Assembly: GCF_003967555.1 (NCBI RefSeq)
Contig: NZ_BIFS01000002.1
Span: forward strand, 2,356,001 to 2,420,000
From: Dictyobacter kobayashii
GTDB taxonomy: Bacteria; Chloroflexota; Ktedonobacteria; Ktedonobacterales; Ktedonobacteraceae
Direction: 5' to 3'
DNA: 64,000 bases
In this document: positions 44,937 through 55,208 of the stretch, piece after piece
Layout: each line of letters begins with the position of its first letter
Position numbering within the stretch: position 1 is the first letter of the stretch
The notes under the pieces: generated by a model
What the model was told of the DNA's origin: nothing
The model's database searches: none
What the model saw: only the letters and a program-made list of their open reading frames with translations
Program-made: the position numbers and the translations under genes

Positions 44937-45494
44937 TCGCTCTTTATGCTCCCGCCGCTGGCATGATTTGATACTCGTCTCTACCCGATATACATATTCT
45001 ACCACATATATTGACCTGCTTATGTATAGTTTTATCAGGTTGTTTCAGGCTATATATGCTTCGTCCTCAGGGCCCGGCTAACGGCTCCAGGAGTAAGACC
45101 AGGGGAGAAAATGGTGTTCCGGTGTCACCGTATGAGTTGTCTTCAACGTGGTACTTTAAGGTACGCCATTCAATCGTATGAGCGCAGCTGCCTGACCGGC
45201 GAACCAGCTTGTTCGCAATTGATCAATCCGAATGGTTCAGCCCGTGGCAGCGGAGCTAGCCGCGTCCAAGCGGCGTTTACGATTGCTTTTCAATAGTACG
45301 CGGCGAAAATATATTCTCCGTTGTATGTCTTGACCAGGGGATGTGCAGATTGAACCATCCCATAAGTTATGTCGATTATATTGAATTGACCCGCTATGCA
45401 AGTATCTCGAAACCATAGTTTTGATGGGTACACGTCGCGATGATTGAACCAACTTGTATAGCGAGTTCTCCTCATGGAAAAAAGGTGCAAATAG
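44937..45494. other. Divergent intergenic region
   Basis: About 560 bp between the kinase and Zn-alcohol dehydrogenase genes, with no convincing gene on either strand. Short open frames here lack ribosome sites. It should contain both promoters, but I found no near-consensus boxes. Confidence 0.4.
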
Positions 45495-46531
45495 ATGCGC
45501 GCAACCGTTTATCACAACAAGTTTGATGTACGAATAGATCAGGTCCCCGATCCTCAGATTAAAGAACCCACAGATGCTATCATTCGTGTTACCCATGCCT
45601 GTATCTGTGGCTCAGATTTATGGCCTTATCGTGGCCTGGACCAGTACCAGGAAGGCTGGCGCCTGGGCCATGAATTTATGGGTATTGTGGAAGAGGTGGG
45701 GAAAGAGGTCAAAACGGTAAAAAAAGGGGATCGCGTGATTTCTCCCTTTACATTCTCGGATGGGAGCTGTGAATTTTGTCATAAAGGTCTCTATACCTCT
45801 TGTATTCATGGCGGCTTCTGGGGTGGTGCGAACAATGATGGTGGCCAGGCTGAAGCGATGCGTGTGCCGCTGGCGGATGGTACATTGGTGGTGGTGCCCC
45901 CCGAGACTTCTAACGACGAGAAGTTGCTCAAGTCCATTTTGCCTCTTACGGATGTCATGGGCACCGGTCATCATGCCGCAGTAGCCGCTGGCGTCCGACA
46001 GGGGAGTACTGCGGCCATCGTTGGGGATGGTGCGGTCGGCTTATGTGGAGTTCTGGCTGCCAAACGTCTGGGGGCCTCTCGAATAATTATGCTGGGTCAC
46101 CAACCTGAACGGCTCAAGATCGCTAAAGAGTTTGGGGCCACCGATATCGTGGAGGCACGTGGCGATGATGCTGTGAAGCAGGTTCAGGAAATGACCAAAG
46201 GTGGGGCCGATGCTACCCTGGAGTGTGTAGGCACCAAGGCTGCCATGGATATGGCGATTGATATTACTCGTCCCGGCGGTGGAGTCGGCTATGTTGGCGC
46301 ACCCCATGGCAGCGAGCAGTTAAATTTCTCGCGCCTGTTTTTGCACAACATCTCAATGCGTGGTGGAATTGCCCCTGTGCGTGCGTACCTGCCTGTATTG
46401 CTTAAGGATGTGCTTGCAGGCAAGCTCGATCCGGCACCTGTATTGAATATGACCGTGGATCTTGAGGGGTACCTTCTGGCTATGCTGCTATGGATAAGCG
46501 CGAGGCCATCAAGGTGATGGTACGCCCCTAA
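45495..46531 (+). CDS. Zinc-dependent alcohol dehydrogenase (frameshift near 3' end)
   Basis: Medium-chain dehydrogenase, 345 residues after repair. Catalytic Zn ligands lie in CICGSDLWPYRG (Cys) and GHEFMGIVEEVG (His-Glu). The structural-Zn lobe has only three Cys (DGSCEFCHKGLYTSC), the first position being Asp/Ser, as in a known subgroup of this family. The Rossmann motif is IVGDGAVGLCGVLAAKRLGA. A missing G in the GGGG run near 46468 shifts the end; the repaired C-terminus is DLEGVPSGYAAMDKREA, stop at 46531, matching the family. ATG 45495 is close to the A-G-rich AAAAAAGG region (weak ribosome site). Substrate unknown; no operon partner. Confidence 0.88.
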
Positions 46532-46593
46532 TAATCCAATTCCTCTGACATAAGCATATGAGAGGGCAGGGCCAGATTGGCTTTGCCCTCTCT

Positions 46594-47483
46594 TTATTGC
46601 TCTTTGCCCGCTTCGTGTTTACCCTGCCGCCACTGGCGCGGCGTGAGGCCAAATTTATGCTTGAAAGCGCGTTCAAAATGCGAGAGGGTTTGAAAACCAG
46701 CGGCCGCATAGATGTGCGAGATCGGGAAATCGCTACTGATAAGCAAGGATTGGGCGAAGCGCAGGCGGAGATCCTGTAAATATTGCTGGAAGGCGATGCC
46801 ATAGCTGCTATGAAAAGATTCGCTGAAGTAGTTGGCTGAGAGATGAACCTGGGCGGCCACCTCTTTGAGCGTCAGCGGTTCCCGGAAATGATGGTGTAGA
46901 TAAACCAGGCTCATGTTCAGTTTTTGCTGTTGTGTCATTGTCTGGTCGCCGGCTGGCTCGGGAGCTTCTTGCAGACTATGGCGGAGCAGATCGATCAGGA
47001 TACGTTCCAGCGTTCCTACCATTATCAGCGCACTGCCGATCTGGTTGAGGTTAGCCTCATGATATAGCCGCTGAAACTCCTGCTCCATCAAGTTGAGCTC
47101 GTCACCTGCAAAGTCAAGTCGATAGCTTTTCAGATCGTGAAAGAGCAGGCGATAAACCTCGTCTTTCAGCACATCGGCCAGAAAGACCACATCGAATAGC
47201 TCCAATGTCTCCCCTGAATTGGGGATGAGGTCGTGAAAGTCTGCCGGGTGAGCATAAAGCAACTGCCGCGTTGAACTGGATACGCGCTGCCATTGAGGAT
47301 ATGCTGCCCATGACCTGCCAGGATAAATCCGACCTCATAGAACTCATGCCAGTGGACGCCTCCGCCTTGCCCATACAGTGATTGCCGATAGATGTGCAGT
47401 GGCAGGTCGGCACCCATATGATCGGTACTGCTCAGGCGTTTCAGGGCGGTGTGGCGCATGCTATTTACAGAGGGCACTACCAT
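46594..47483 (-). CDS. AraC-family regulator with cupin sensor domain (frameshift)
   Basis: Transcription factor of 296 residues after repair. The N-terminal AraC-type cupin includes GGVHWHEFYEVGFILAG and GSAYPVQRG, joined after a missing base near 47262 to LLYAHPADFHDLIPNSG. The C-terminal double HTH has PLTLKEVAAQVHLSANYFSE and ISHIYAAAGFQTLSHFERAF followed by KFGLTPRQWR, the full AraC signature. Start ATG 47483 lies after GAGGGG (8 nt), and the frame's other ATG at 47516 overlaps the upstream stop. It lies 25 bp after the PhyH gene in the same direction, so the pair is probably cotranscribed. It may respond to a sugar or related ligand. Confidence 0.88.
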
Positions 47484-47508
47484 GTTTGGTACCCCTCTGC
47501 CCTCCTTC

Positions 47509-48252
47509 TCAGGCATTCACATAGTTATTGCCAGCGAGATCTTTGCCGCGCGCCAGCCAGAGCTGATGTCCGGTGTTACGCTCGGGTATAATTCTGGTGT
47601 CCGCCGACATGTAGCGCATAGTATAGCCACAGCGCCGATACTGACTGGTATTGGCCTGCGCGCCATGCATGATACGCGAATCATGGAGCGAGCATTCGCC
47701 GGGCTCTAGCTCAAACGAGACCGCCCGTGAGGCATCCACATTTTTAATCTGGCTGTCAAATGTATTGCTGCCCACATCTACCGGTTCGTAATCCGAAAAG
47801 CCATTGACATGGCTGCCAGGAATGACGCGCATGCAGCCGTTCTCCTCGTTACTGCGATCGAGGGCCAGCCAGACCGTAATGATCTTGTCGTAATTGTCCA
47901 CCCGACCATTCCAGTAGGCGGAATCCTCATGCCAGGGTGTTGAGCGGCCCGTATAGGGATCTTTACAGATAAAATGGCTGGACCATAATAAAATGTTTGG
48001 TCCTATAATCGGTTCTACCAGGTCCAACACTTCATCACCCAATAGAAACTCCAGCAGCCTGGGATCGCGGAAATGCGGCGTGTCCAGTTCATCAGAGAGC
48101 TTAGAGCCTTTTTGTGCCAGGTGTTCCTCGAAAATACTCTGCAAGCGAGCAAACTTTTCTTCGGAAAAGAGTTGATGATGATAGAGCAGGTAGCCATTCT
48201 CTCGATAGTATGCCACATCCTGAGTTGATAATGGGGTAACCAGTCTGGTCAT
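47509..48252 (-). CDS. Phytanoyl-CoA dioxygenase (PhyH) family, Fe(II)/2-oxoglutarate oxygenase
   Basis: A 247-residue oxygenase that hydroxylates an unactivated C-H bond using O2 and 2-oxoglutarate. The facial triad is visible: WHEDSAYWNG (H-x-D) and, ~85 residues later, SLHDSRIMHGAQANTS with the distal His, then an Arg (YRRCGYTMRY) for 2-oxoglutarate. AAGGAGG lies 8 nt before the ATG. Members of this group include ectoine hydroxylase and various secondary-metabolism enzymes; the AraC partner suggests an inducible catabolic or osmotic role. The exact substrate cannot be inferred. Confidence 0.9.
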   Translation of the reverse strand: MTRLVTPLSTQDVAYYRENGYLLYHHQLFSEEKFARLQSIFEEHLAQKGSKLSDELDTPHFRDPRLLEFLLGDEVLDLVEPIIGPNILLWSSHFICKDPYTGRSTPWHEDSAYWNGRVDNYDKIITVWLALDRSNEENGCMRVIPGSHVNGFSDYEPVDVGSNTFDSQIKNVDASRAVSFELEPGECSLHDSRIMHGAQANTSQYRRCGYTMRYMSADTRIIPERNTGHQLWLARGKDLAGNNYVNA

Positions 48253-48400
48253 GATTGCATCCTCCTTGAGCTCATATGGTCTGTAAAGACCTTGTCCATT
48301 ACTGCTTAGAAGTATACCTGTGGCAGCCCGGAAATACCCCGCCTATCTTGGGGAAGAGTATGCATATCTTCGGCTAATTATGGGGGATCTGAATGGCATC

Positions 48401-48436
48401 AAAAAGCGGACACTCCATTGTCAGGAGTGTCCGCTT
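48401..48436 (-). terminator. Terminator of the nickel transporter gene
   Basis: AAGCGGACACTCC and GGAGTGTCCGCTT are perfect 13-bp arms with a 7-nt loop; on the minus strand they end in TTTTTGAT. It lies 33 bp after the transporter stop. Confidence 0.85.
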
Positions 48437-48469
48437 GCTTCTGGCTCATGTAGCTAGTGTTTTTGTGTA

Positions 48470-49627
48470 TTATTGTCTATTGGCAAACGAGCCTGTTTCT
48501 TCTGCTTCAGCTGCTACGGCCACGTTGGCGGGTGTCGCAGTCGACACGACCAGGTCATCATAGCGTTTAACTCTATAGATGATTGTGGAAACTATCCAGC
48601 TAACGACAAAGATGCCAATAATGACGTAGCCGATGAAACCAAAATTATCATTCAGGTTTCCTACTTGATCCCAGAAGGGGCCGGACAAATTGAGGGCGTT
48701 ACTGATGATACCCAGTACTTCGATTGTTCCAACCACAAAGGCAACCAGCACCGAGATCAGGGTAATGTTGAGGTTGTAGTAAAGCTTGCGCACTGGTTTG
48801 ACGAAGGCCCAACCGTAGGCGCCCAGCATTAAAATGCCATCGGTGGTATCGATCAGACACATACCGGCCATGAACAGTACCGGGAAGAGCAGGATGCTCC
48901 AGACAGGTAGGTGACCCTGGGTGGCCAGCAAGGCCGTCAGGCTCATAATGCCTACTTCGGTCGCGGTATCAAAGCCCAGGCCAAATAGCACTCCGACTGG
49001 ATACATCTTCCAGCTCTTATCAGTGGCCCGCAATAATGGACCAAAGAAACGGGCCATTAAGCCGCGCTGGTTGAGGGTCTCATTCAGCGTCTGCTCGTTA
49101 TATTCCTCGCCGCGCTTCACTTTCTGGAAGGTTTTGAAGATGTCCCAGAGAATAACGACATTCAAAATGGCAATCAGATAGAGGAAGATGGCTGATACGG
49201 AGGCGCCAATAAAGCCGCCAATATGTTTGAGGGCATCAAAATTTTTCATGACGCTGGCGGTAATGGCTATGGCGATACAGAGGCCAAAGACGACTGTGGA
49301 GTGGCCCAGGCCGAAGAAGAAGCCGACCGAGATTGGTCGCTTGTCTTCTTGCATCAATTTTCTGGTAACATTGTCGATGGCCGATATATGGTCGGCATCC
49401 ACTGCGTGTCGCAGACCAAATGTATAGGCTGTGATCGCCAGACCGAGCGTGGCCATGGCCCCGCTGAATGCGACCACCGCTAAGATCCAGACGATTAAAT
49501 TGAGCAAAATAAGAAATGTATAGATGCCGATGATCTTACTGCGAACATCCTGTGAGCTATCATTAAATACATGTGACAGGGCTGAAAATCCAAAACTGCT
49601 CTTGACGGCACCACGAGTACGACTCAT
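48470..49627 (-). CDS. NiCoT-family nickel/cobalt permease
   Basis: High-affinity Ni2+/Co2+ permease of the inner membrane, 385 residues, eight predicted helices. The signature in helix II is GLRHAVDADHISAIDNVTRK, and helix III has VGFFFGLGHSTVVFGLCIAI; further conserved blocks are LFGLGFDTATEVGIMSL and LFMAGMCLIDTTDGILMLGAY. These are the defining motifs of HoxN/NixA transporters. The ribosome site GGGAGG is 5-6 nt before the start. A promoter overlapped by a TTGCAA-N5-TTGCAA box lies 145-190 bp upstream. No hydrogenase or urease gene is in the window, so the nickel-using enzyme must be elsewhere. Confidence 0.95.
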   Translation of the reverse strand: MSRTRGAVKSSFGFSALSHVFNDSSQDVRSKIIGIYTFLILLNLIVWILAVVAFSGAMATLGLAITAYTFGLRHAVDADHISAIDNVTRKLMQEDKRPISVGFFFGLGHSTVVFGLCIAIAITASVMKNFDALKHIGGFIGASVSAIFLYLIAILNVVILWDIFKTFQKVKRGEEYNEQTLNETLNQRGLMARFFGPLLRATDKSWKMYPVGVLFGLGFDTATEVGIMSLTALLATQGHLPVWSILLFPVLFMAGMCLIDTTDGILMLGAYGWAFVKPVRKLYYNLNITLISVLVAFVVGTIEVLGIISNALNLSGPFWDQVGNLNDNFGFIGYVIIGIFVVSWIVSTIIYRVKRYDDLVVSTATPANVAVAAEAEETGSFANRQ

Positions 49628-49771
49628 GCAATGTCCTCCCTTAAGCTTCTAAACTCATGAACTGGCTGTTTGCTGACAATAACAGTTGGAGCGCCGTGCC
49701 CATTGTGGACTGCACTTCAGTTCATCTGAGCATGATACGTGTTTATCGTCCTGGTACAACTACACCATCAA

Positions 49772-49816
49772 AGTATACTCGCTAAAGATAGGTTATTGCA
49801 AATCTTTTGCAATAAC
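49772..49816 (-). promoter_or_regulatory. Nickel-transporter promoter overlapped by a Nur-like palindrome
   Basis: On the minus strand TTGCAA (49796-49801) and TATACT (49772-49777) form a promoter with 18-bp spacing. The -35 is part of a perfect inverted repeat, GTTATTGCAAA-TCT-TTTGCAATAAC (49792-49816), whose core is TTGCAA-N5-TTGCAA. From memory this equals the box reported for Nur, the Fur-family nickel regulator of Streptomyces. Repression under nickel sufficiency is inferred. Confidence 0.65.
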
Positions 49817-50080
49817 TATAATTTCCCATCTTTTTAGAGACGAACAGCACCCCGGTAGTCAGGTAGTATTTCTCCACGTTTTTTTCTGAGTTTCCGCATT
49901 CGATGGAAATTCAGGTATCAATATGGTGAGGCCGCCTTTCATTCGCGAAAAGTTGTCCGCTACATGATGAGTAGTTGGGTGGTGGCTGTTGTCTGGTGAG
50001 CATTGGAGAAGTAGCGCTTTTTGTTTACTATTTGAGTGTGAAATCTGCGATTGTGCATAGCGAATACAAGGAGGTCTCTC

Positions 50081-51367
50081 ATGAAAATCGATCAAGCGAC
50101 GACCAGGACCCCTCGATCTCGTACCAGTGTTTTCACCTTTGATTGGTATACCTCGCTCTCCGGGCGGGCGGTGCATGCGTTCTGGGCCTCGTTTTTGGGC
50201 TGGGCACTGGATGCCTTCGATTTCCAGATCTTTACCTTCATTTTGTCTGCTATTGCCGTTACCTTCGCCTTGACCCAGGCCCAATCAGGCTTGATTGCGA
50301 CGGTGACCCTGGTAGTTTCGGCCTTTGGTGGGGTATTAGCAGGGGCCCTGGCCGACTCTATTGGACGTGTGCGTACCCTGTTATTGACCATCATGGTTTA
50401 TGCACTCTTTACCTTCTTGTCTGGTTTTGCGCCCAGCTATCCTATCCTTTTGTTGTTCCGCTCACTCCAGGGACTGGGCTTTGGTGGCGAATGGGCGGCC
50501 GGCGCGATTATTGTGGCCGAAGTAGCCAATCCTGAGCAGCGGGGCCGTGTGTTAGGCTGGGTACAAAGCGCCTGGGCCCTGGGCTGGGCCTTTGCCTTAC
50601 TGGCCTCCACCGTGGTGCTCGCCCTGGTTCCAGCTAATCTGGCCTGGCGTATTGTGTTCTGGCTAGGCATTATTCCCGCTCTACTTATCCTCTATGTACG
50701 TCGCAATGTGCAGGAGCCCGAGGTGTTTGTCGAGACTCAGGAGAGCGTACGAACCAGTTTTTCTTTCTTTGAGATCTTTCGGCCCGGTTTACTGAAGACG
50801 ACCATCTTTACCTCGCTGCTTGCTGTGGGGGCGCAGGGTGGCTACTACGCCATCTTTACCTGGCTGCCGACCTTCTTGAAGAAGGACCGCCATCTCAGTG
50901 TGGTTGGCAGCACGCCCTATGTGCTGGTTGTGATCATCGGTTCTTTTCTAGGGTATACAATTAGTGGGTACATTAATGACTGGATTGGTCGTAAGGCTAC
51001 CTTTGTCATCTATGCGCTGGGTAGCGCGCTATTGATTGTGCTCTATACCCAGATCCCCAGCGGGGCCAATACGCTGTTATTATTCCTGGGTTTACCGCTG
51101 GGTTTCTTTGCCTCGGGCATCTTTAGTGGCTTTGGCTCTTACCTGGCGGAACTCTTTCCCAGCCGTGCCCGTGGCGCTGGACAAGGGTTCTCGTACAACT
51201 TTGGGCGTGGTGTTGGAGCGCTGTTCCCTACTATTATCGGCTATCTCTCGGCCACCATTGGCCTGGGTGGCGCGATCAGCTTTGGCGCCCTTGGCTATGG
51301 ACTCTGTATCCTGGCGCTGTTTTTCCTGCCTGAAACTAAAGGTAAGGAACTGGTGGCGGTCGATTAA
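50081..51367 (+). CDS. MFS transporter, AAHS/metabolite-H+ symporter type
   Basis: Twelve-helix major facilitator of 428 residues. Helix 1 has LGWALDAFDFQIFTFIL, with the D-x-x-D pattern of aromatic-acid and sialic-acid symporters; loop 2-3 motif A is GALADSIGRVRTLLL; the RSLQGLGFGGEWAAG block after helix 4 is typical of the AAHS/SP-like families; and the motif repeats in loop 8-9 (GYINDWIGRKATFV). ATG 50081 has AAGGAGGT 6 nt upstream. It is followed after 81 bp by hyuA and hyuB on the same strand, so it probably imports the amide or lactam they hydrolyse (inferred from context). Confidence 0.88.
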   Translation: MKIDQATTRTPRSRTSVFTFDWYTSLSGRAVHAFWASFLGWALDAFDFQIFTFILSAIAVTFALTQAQSGLIATVTLVVSAFGGVLAGALADSIGRVRTLLLTIMVYALFTFLSGFAPSYPILLLFRSLQGLGFGGEWAAGAIIVAEVANPEQRGRVLGWVQSAWALGWAFALLASTVVLALVPANLAWRIVFWLGIIPALLILYVRRNVQEPEVFVETQESVRTSFSFFEIFRPGLLKTTIFTSLLAVGAQGGYYAIFTWLPTFLKKDRHLSVVGSTPYVLVVIIGSFLGYTISGYINDWIGRKATFVIYALGSALLIVLYTQIPSGANTLLLFLGLPLGFFASGIFSGFGSYLAELFPSRARGAGQGFSYNFGRGVGALFPTIIGYLSATIGLGGAISFGALGYGLCILALFFLPETKGKELVAVD

Positions 51368-51448
51368 GATGGTTGCGCATATTAAAGGCGGTCGCAGGGA
51401 GACAACGGCGACCGCCCGGGCCACACATACATTGGTGAGGAGTTATGT

Positions 51449-53461
51449 ATGACAAATCTGCTGGTTGGAGTTGATACTGGCGGTACGTTTACCGATATCG
51501 TCCTGCTGCAAGATGGTAATTTTAAGGTGCATAAAGTGCTTTCGACGCCGAGTGATCCTTCGCAGGCGATCCTGCAGGGCTTGCGGGAACTGGGTGTGTT
51601 GCAGGATGTGAGTGTGCTGGTGCACGGTTCGACGGTGGCCACGAATGCGGTGTTAGAGCATAAAGGGGTGGCTACGGGCTTGATTACGACGGCAGGTTTT
51701 CGCGATATCCTGGAGATTGGCCGGCAGACGCGCCCCAAATTATATAGTCTGCAGGCCCAGAAGGTGCCGCCGCTGGTGCCACGCGAGCTGCGGGTGGAGG
51801 TGGTGGAGCGTCTGAATGAGCGTGGCGAGGTGATGCTTGAGCTAGATGAGGCCTCGCTGACTACCGCTATTGAGACACTGAAAGATGCAGGTGTGGAGGC
51901 GGTCGCGATCTCGTTGCTCTTTAGCTTTACTAATCCCGCCCATGAGCAGCGCGTCTCACAACAGGCCCGCGCGGCAGGCTTCTATGTTTCGACCTCTTCC
52001 AGCATCCTACCTGAGTTTCGTGAGTATGAGCGCACCAGTACGACTGTGTTGAATGCCTATATCGGTCCCTTGATCGCTCGTTATCTGGAGCGCCTGGAAC
52101 AGGAGCTGGCGCAACGTACGCCGCTACGCATCATGCAATCGAATGGCGGCTCTATCTCCAGTGCGATGGCCCGTAGCGAGGCGGCCCGGACCCTGCTCTC
52201 TGGACCAGCCGCTGGCGTGGTTGGCGCGGCCTTTGTGGCGCAGGCATCGGGCTTTGAACAGACGATCTCCTTTGATATCGGTGGCACCTCAACTGATGTG
52301 GCCTTGATTAATGGTATGGCGACCGAGACGACCGATGGCGCGATTGGTGGCTACCCGAGCAAGCTACCGATGATCGATATCCATACCGTTGGGGCTGGTG
52401 GTGGGAGTATCGCCTGGTTCGATATAGGGGGAGCTCTGCGTGTTGGACCTCGTTCGGCCGGGGCCAGTCCTGGGCCGGCTGCCTATGGTAATGGCGGCAC
52501 GGAGGCTACGGTTACCGACGCCAATGTAGTGCTTGGTCGTCTGGTTCCTGAGGCGTTCCTGGGTGGCACGATGGCATTGGATCTGTCAGCGGCTCAGCAG
52601 GCGGTCGCCACGATCGCGACGCGGCTCAATACTACGCCAGAAGAGGCTGCGCTGGGTATTATTCGGGTGGTCAATGCCAACATGGAGACGGCCATTCGAG
52701 TGATCTCTGTGGAGCGTGGTTGTGATCCACGTGACTTCGCCCTGGTGGCCTTTGGTGGCGCTGGACCCCTGCATGCCTGTGAACTGGCGGCGGCGCTACG
52801 CATCCCTCGCGTACTGGTGCCTATGGTCCCTGGTGTGCTCTCGGCGCTGGGTACCCTGGTAGCGGATACCCTCAAGGACTATGTGCGCACGGTGATGGTT
52901 CCTTCCGAGGAGGCTCAGGAGGAGGTCGTCTCTGTGCTGAAGGAATTGGAGCGACAGGGACGGCAGGATCTGGCACACGAGGGCATTGCACTTCACAACA
53001 TACGTATCGAGCGTTATCTGGATCTGCGCTATGTAGGTCAATCCTATGAGCTGCGCATTCCATTCGAGCAGGATGTGGAGCAGGCGGTGGATGATTTCCA
53101 TACGGCCCATGGGCAGCGCTTCGGGTATAATGATCCTAATGAGCAGGTACAGGTGGTCAATGTGCGCCTTAAAGCGCGTGGCGTGACCAGCAAGCCTGAG
53201 CAGAGGCGGCAGGCGGCGGTCCATGATGCCCGGGTAAAGGCGGTCTCGCAGCGGCAGGCGATTTTTGCTGGAGCAGGCGGTGAAGTGATCTCCTATGACG
53301 TGCCCGTTTACCAGCGGGATGATCTGCATCTCGGTGCCGTGCTCAAGGGTCCGGCAATTATTGTGCAATATGATACCACCACGGTCCTTCCTCCTGAGTG
53401 GCGCGGTTATGTTGATGAGGTCAGTAATTTACTTGAGCAAGAGCAGATAGAAGGAAAATGA
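51449..53461 (+). CDS. hyuA: Hydantoinase/5-oxoprolinase subunit A
   Basis: ATP-dependent ring-opening amidohydrolase subunit, 670 residues. The N-terminus LLVGVDTGGTFTDIVLLQDG is the phosphate-binding ASKHA loop of HyuA. Further conserved blocks are HGSTVATNAVLEHKGVATGL, QTISFDIGGTSTDVALI and VERGCDPRDFALVAFGGAGP (adenosine site), with TVGAGGGSIAWFD in the middle. HyuA acts with HyuB to hydrolyse N-methylhydantoin, 5-oxoproline or, in relatives, carboxylate acetone. GAGGAG is ~8 nt from the ATG. Its stop overlaps the first ATG of hyuB, which supports translational coupling. The substrate is not determined by sequence. Confidence 0.95.
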   Translation: MTNLLVGVDTGGTFTDIVLLQDGNFKVHKVLSTPSDPSQAILQGLRELGVLQDVSVLVHGSTVATNAVLEHKGVATGLITTAGFRDILEIGRQTRPKLYSLQAQKVPPLVPRELRVEVVERLNERGEVMLELDEASLTTAIETLKDAGVEAVAISLLFSFTNPAHEQRVSQQARAAGFYVSTSSSILPEFREYERTSTTVLNAYIGPLIARYLERLEQELAQRTPLRIMQSNGGSISSAMARSEAARTLLSGPAAGVVGAAFVAQASGFEQTISFDIGGTSTDVALINGMATETTDGAIGGYPSKLPMIDIHTVGAGGGSIAWFDIGGALRVGPRSAGASPGPAAYGNGGTEATVTDANVVLGRLVPEAFLGGTMALDLSAAQQAVATIATRLNTTPEEAALGIIRVVNANMETAIRVISVERGCDPRDFALVAFGGAGPLHACELAAALRIPRVLVPMVPGVLSALGTLVADTLKDYVRTVMVPSEEAQEEVVSVLKELERQGRQDLAHEGIALHNIRIERYLDLRYVGQSYELRIPFEQDVEQAVDDFHTAHGQRFGYNDPNEQVQVVNVRLKARGVTSKPEQRRQAAVHDARVKAVSQRQAIFAGAGGEVISYDVPVYQRDDLHLGAVLKGPAIIVQYDTTTVLPPEWRGYVDEVSNLLEQEQIEGK

Positions 53462-53463
53462 TC

Positions 53464-55064
53464 ATGATCGAGACCACGCATGTAACCCCGATCAGCCTGG
53501 AAATCTTTCGCAGCGCCTTGACCGCCATCGCTGAAGAGATGGGGACGGTCCTGATGCTCAGTAGCTATTCGCCGAATATCAAGGAGCGGCGCGATTTCTC
53601 CTGCGCGCTCTTTGATATCCAGGGGCGCCTGATCGCTCAGGCGGCACACATTCCTGTCCACCTGGGTGCTATGCCTGATTCAGTGGCGTCGGCGCTTACT
53701 ACCTTTGATCATTTTGCGCCCGGTGATATTATCGCCCTCAACGATCCGTTCCTGGGTGGCTCGCACCTGCCCGATATTACGCTGATTGCACCGATCTATG
53801 TTGAGATCGAGCATGAGCCGCGCCTGATCGGCTTTGCCGCTAATCGCGCCCACCACTCGGATGTTGGTGGCATGTCTCCTGGCTCGATGCCGCTGGCGAA
53901 CGAGATCTACCAGGAAGGATCATTATCCCGCCCGTGAAGCTCTGGGATGCTGGCCACCCCAACCAGCCGCTACTGGCCTTACTCCTGCGCAATGTGCGTA
54001 CTCCCGACGAGCGGCGTGGCGATCTGACGGCCCAGGTGGCCGCCAATCGTACTGCTATTCGCCGCATGCAGGAGCTGGTCGAGCGCTGGAGCCTGCCCAT
54101 CCTGGATGAGCATGTTGAGGCCCTGATCGAGTATGCCCGGCGCATTACGCGGGCCACGATCAACTCGATTCCCGATGGCTATTACCGTTTTACCGATTAT
54201 CTGGATGATGATGGGACCAGCGAGGAGCCGGTGAAAATCTCTGTTGGGATCACTGTCCGTGGTAGTAACCTGACGGTAGATTTCTCTAAGAGTAGTGCTC
54301 AGGTACGTGGCAATATCAATACTGTCGCGGCCGTAGCGCGCTCGGCTGCTTACTATGTTGTGCGCTGCTTGATGCCCGATGATGCTCCAATGAATCATGG
54401 TACCTTCTCGCCAGTGACCGTGATTGCTCCGGGTGGGACCGTTGTCAATGCTCGCCCGCCGGCCGGTGTGGCCCAGGGCAACGTCGAGACCTCGCAGCGC
54501 ATTACCGACGCCATCTTCGGGGCCCTGGCCCAGGCGTTGCCTGATATCATCCCGGCTGCTGGTCAGGGGACCATGAACAACATTACCGCTGGTGGCATCG
54601 ATCCGCGTAGCCAGCGCCCCTTTGCTTACTATGAAACGATGGGAGGTGGCATGGGTGCAGGACCCAACAAGACGGCCTGTCGGGCGTACATGTCCATATG
54701 AGCAATACTTTAAATACGCCTGTCGAGGCCTTTGAATACGCCTATCCTATGCGCATCAGCCGCTATCAGTTGCGCGATGGTTCAGGCGGCGAGGGAGCGC
54801 ACCGGGCGGTGATGGCCTGATCCGTGAAATTACCTTTGAGGTGCCGACCGACGTTACTCTGCTCAGTGAGCGCCGCCGCTTCTCCCCCTACGGACTGCAA
54901 GGTGGCCAGCCCGGTCAGCGCGGCGAAAACCGCCTTACCCACGACGACCAGGAAACCATCCTGTCCGGCAAAGTCCACTTTCGGGCCGCCCCTGGTGACC
55001 GCCTCACCATCTCCTCTCCCGGTGGCGGCGGCTGGGCACAACTCCAAAGTCCGAGGATGTGTAG
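53464..55064 (+). CDS. hyuB: Hydantoinase/5-oxoprolinase subunit B (four frameshifts)
   Basis: Second subunit of the ATP-dependent hydantoinase, 534 residues after four one-base repairs (near 53922, 54674, 54808 and 55036). N-terminal part: ITLEIFRS-like PISLEIFRSALTAIAEEMG and SSYSPNIKERRDFSCALFD; middle: ANRAHHSDVGGMSPGSMP with the metal-like His-His-x-Asp, NDPFLGGSHLPDITL; later: YETMGGGMGAGPN, RYQLRDGSGGEGAHRGGDG and the terminal LTISSPGGGGWG. All are standard HyuB blocks. ATG 53464 is preferred to 53458 because AAGGA is then 8 nt upstream. The density of lesions is the highest in the window, but every half-sequence fits the family. Confidence 0.9.
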
Positions 55065-55162
55065 TACTTCAGTTAAAATAACTGCACCTGGGATCTGCCG
55101 GGGGCTCAAGGAGGTTAAGGGTTGGAGAGGCGCTGTCCTTTATTGACATAGTCTCTTATGGC

Positions 55163-55197
55163 GAAAGGAGCGTGCAAACAGCCGCTTACACGCTCCC
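55163..55197 (-). terminator. Probable terminator after thrS
   Basis: GGAGCGTG (55167-55174) and CACGCTCC (55189-55196) are perfect 8-bp arms with a 14-nt loop, followed on the minus strand by TTTCG. It is 12 bp beyond the thrS stop. Confidence 0.6.
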
Positions 55198-55208
55198 ATT
55201 GCATCTGT

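Noticed and set aside
45111..45296. Short frames upstream of the Zn-alcohol dehydrogenase
   Set aside because: No ribosome site, no recognisable motif, contradictory frames on both strands.
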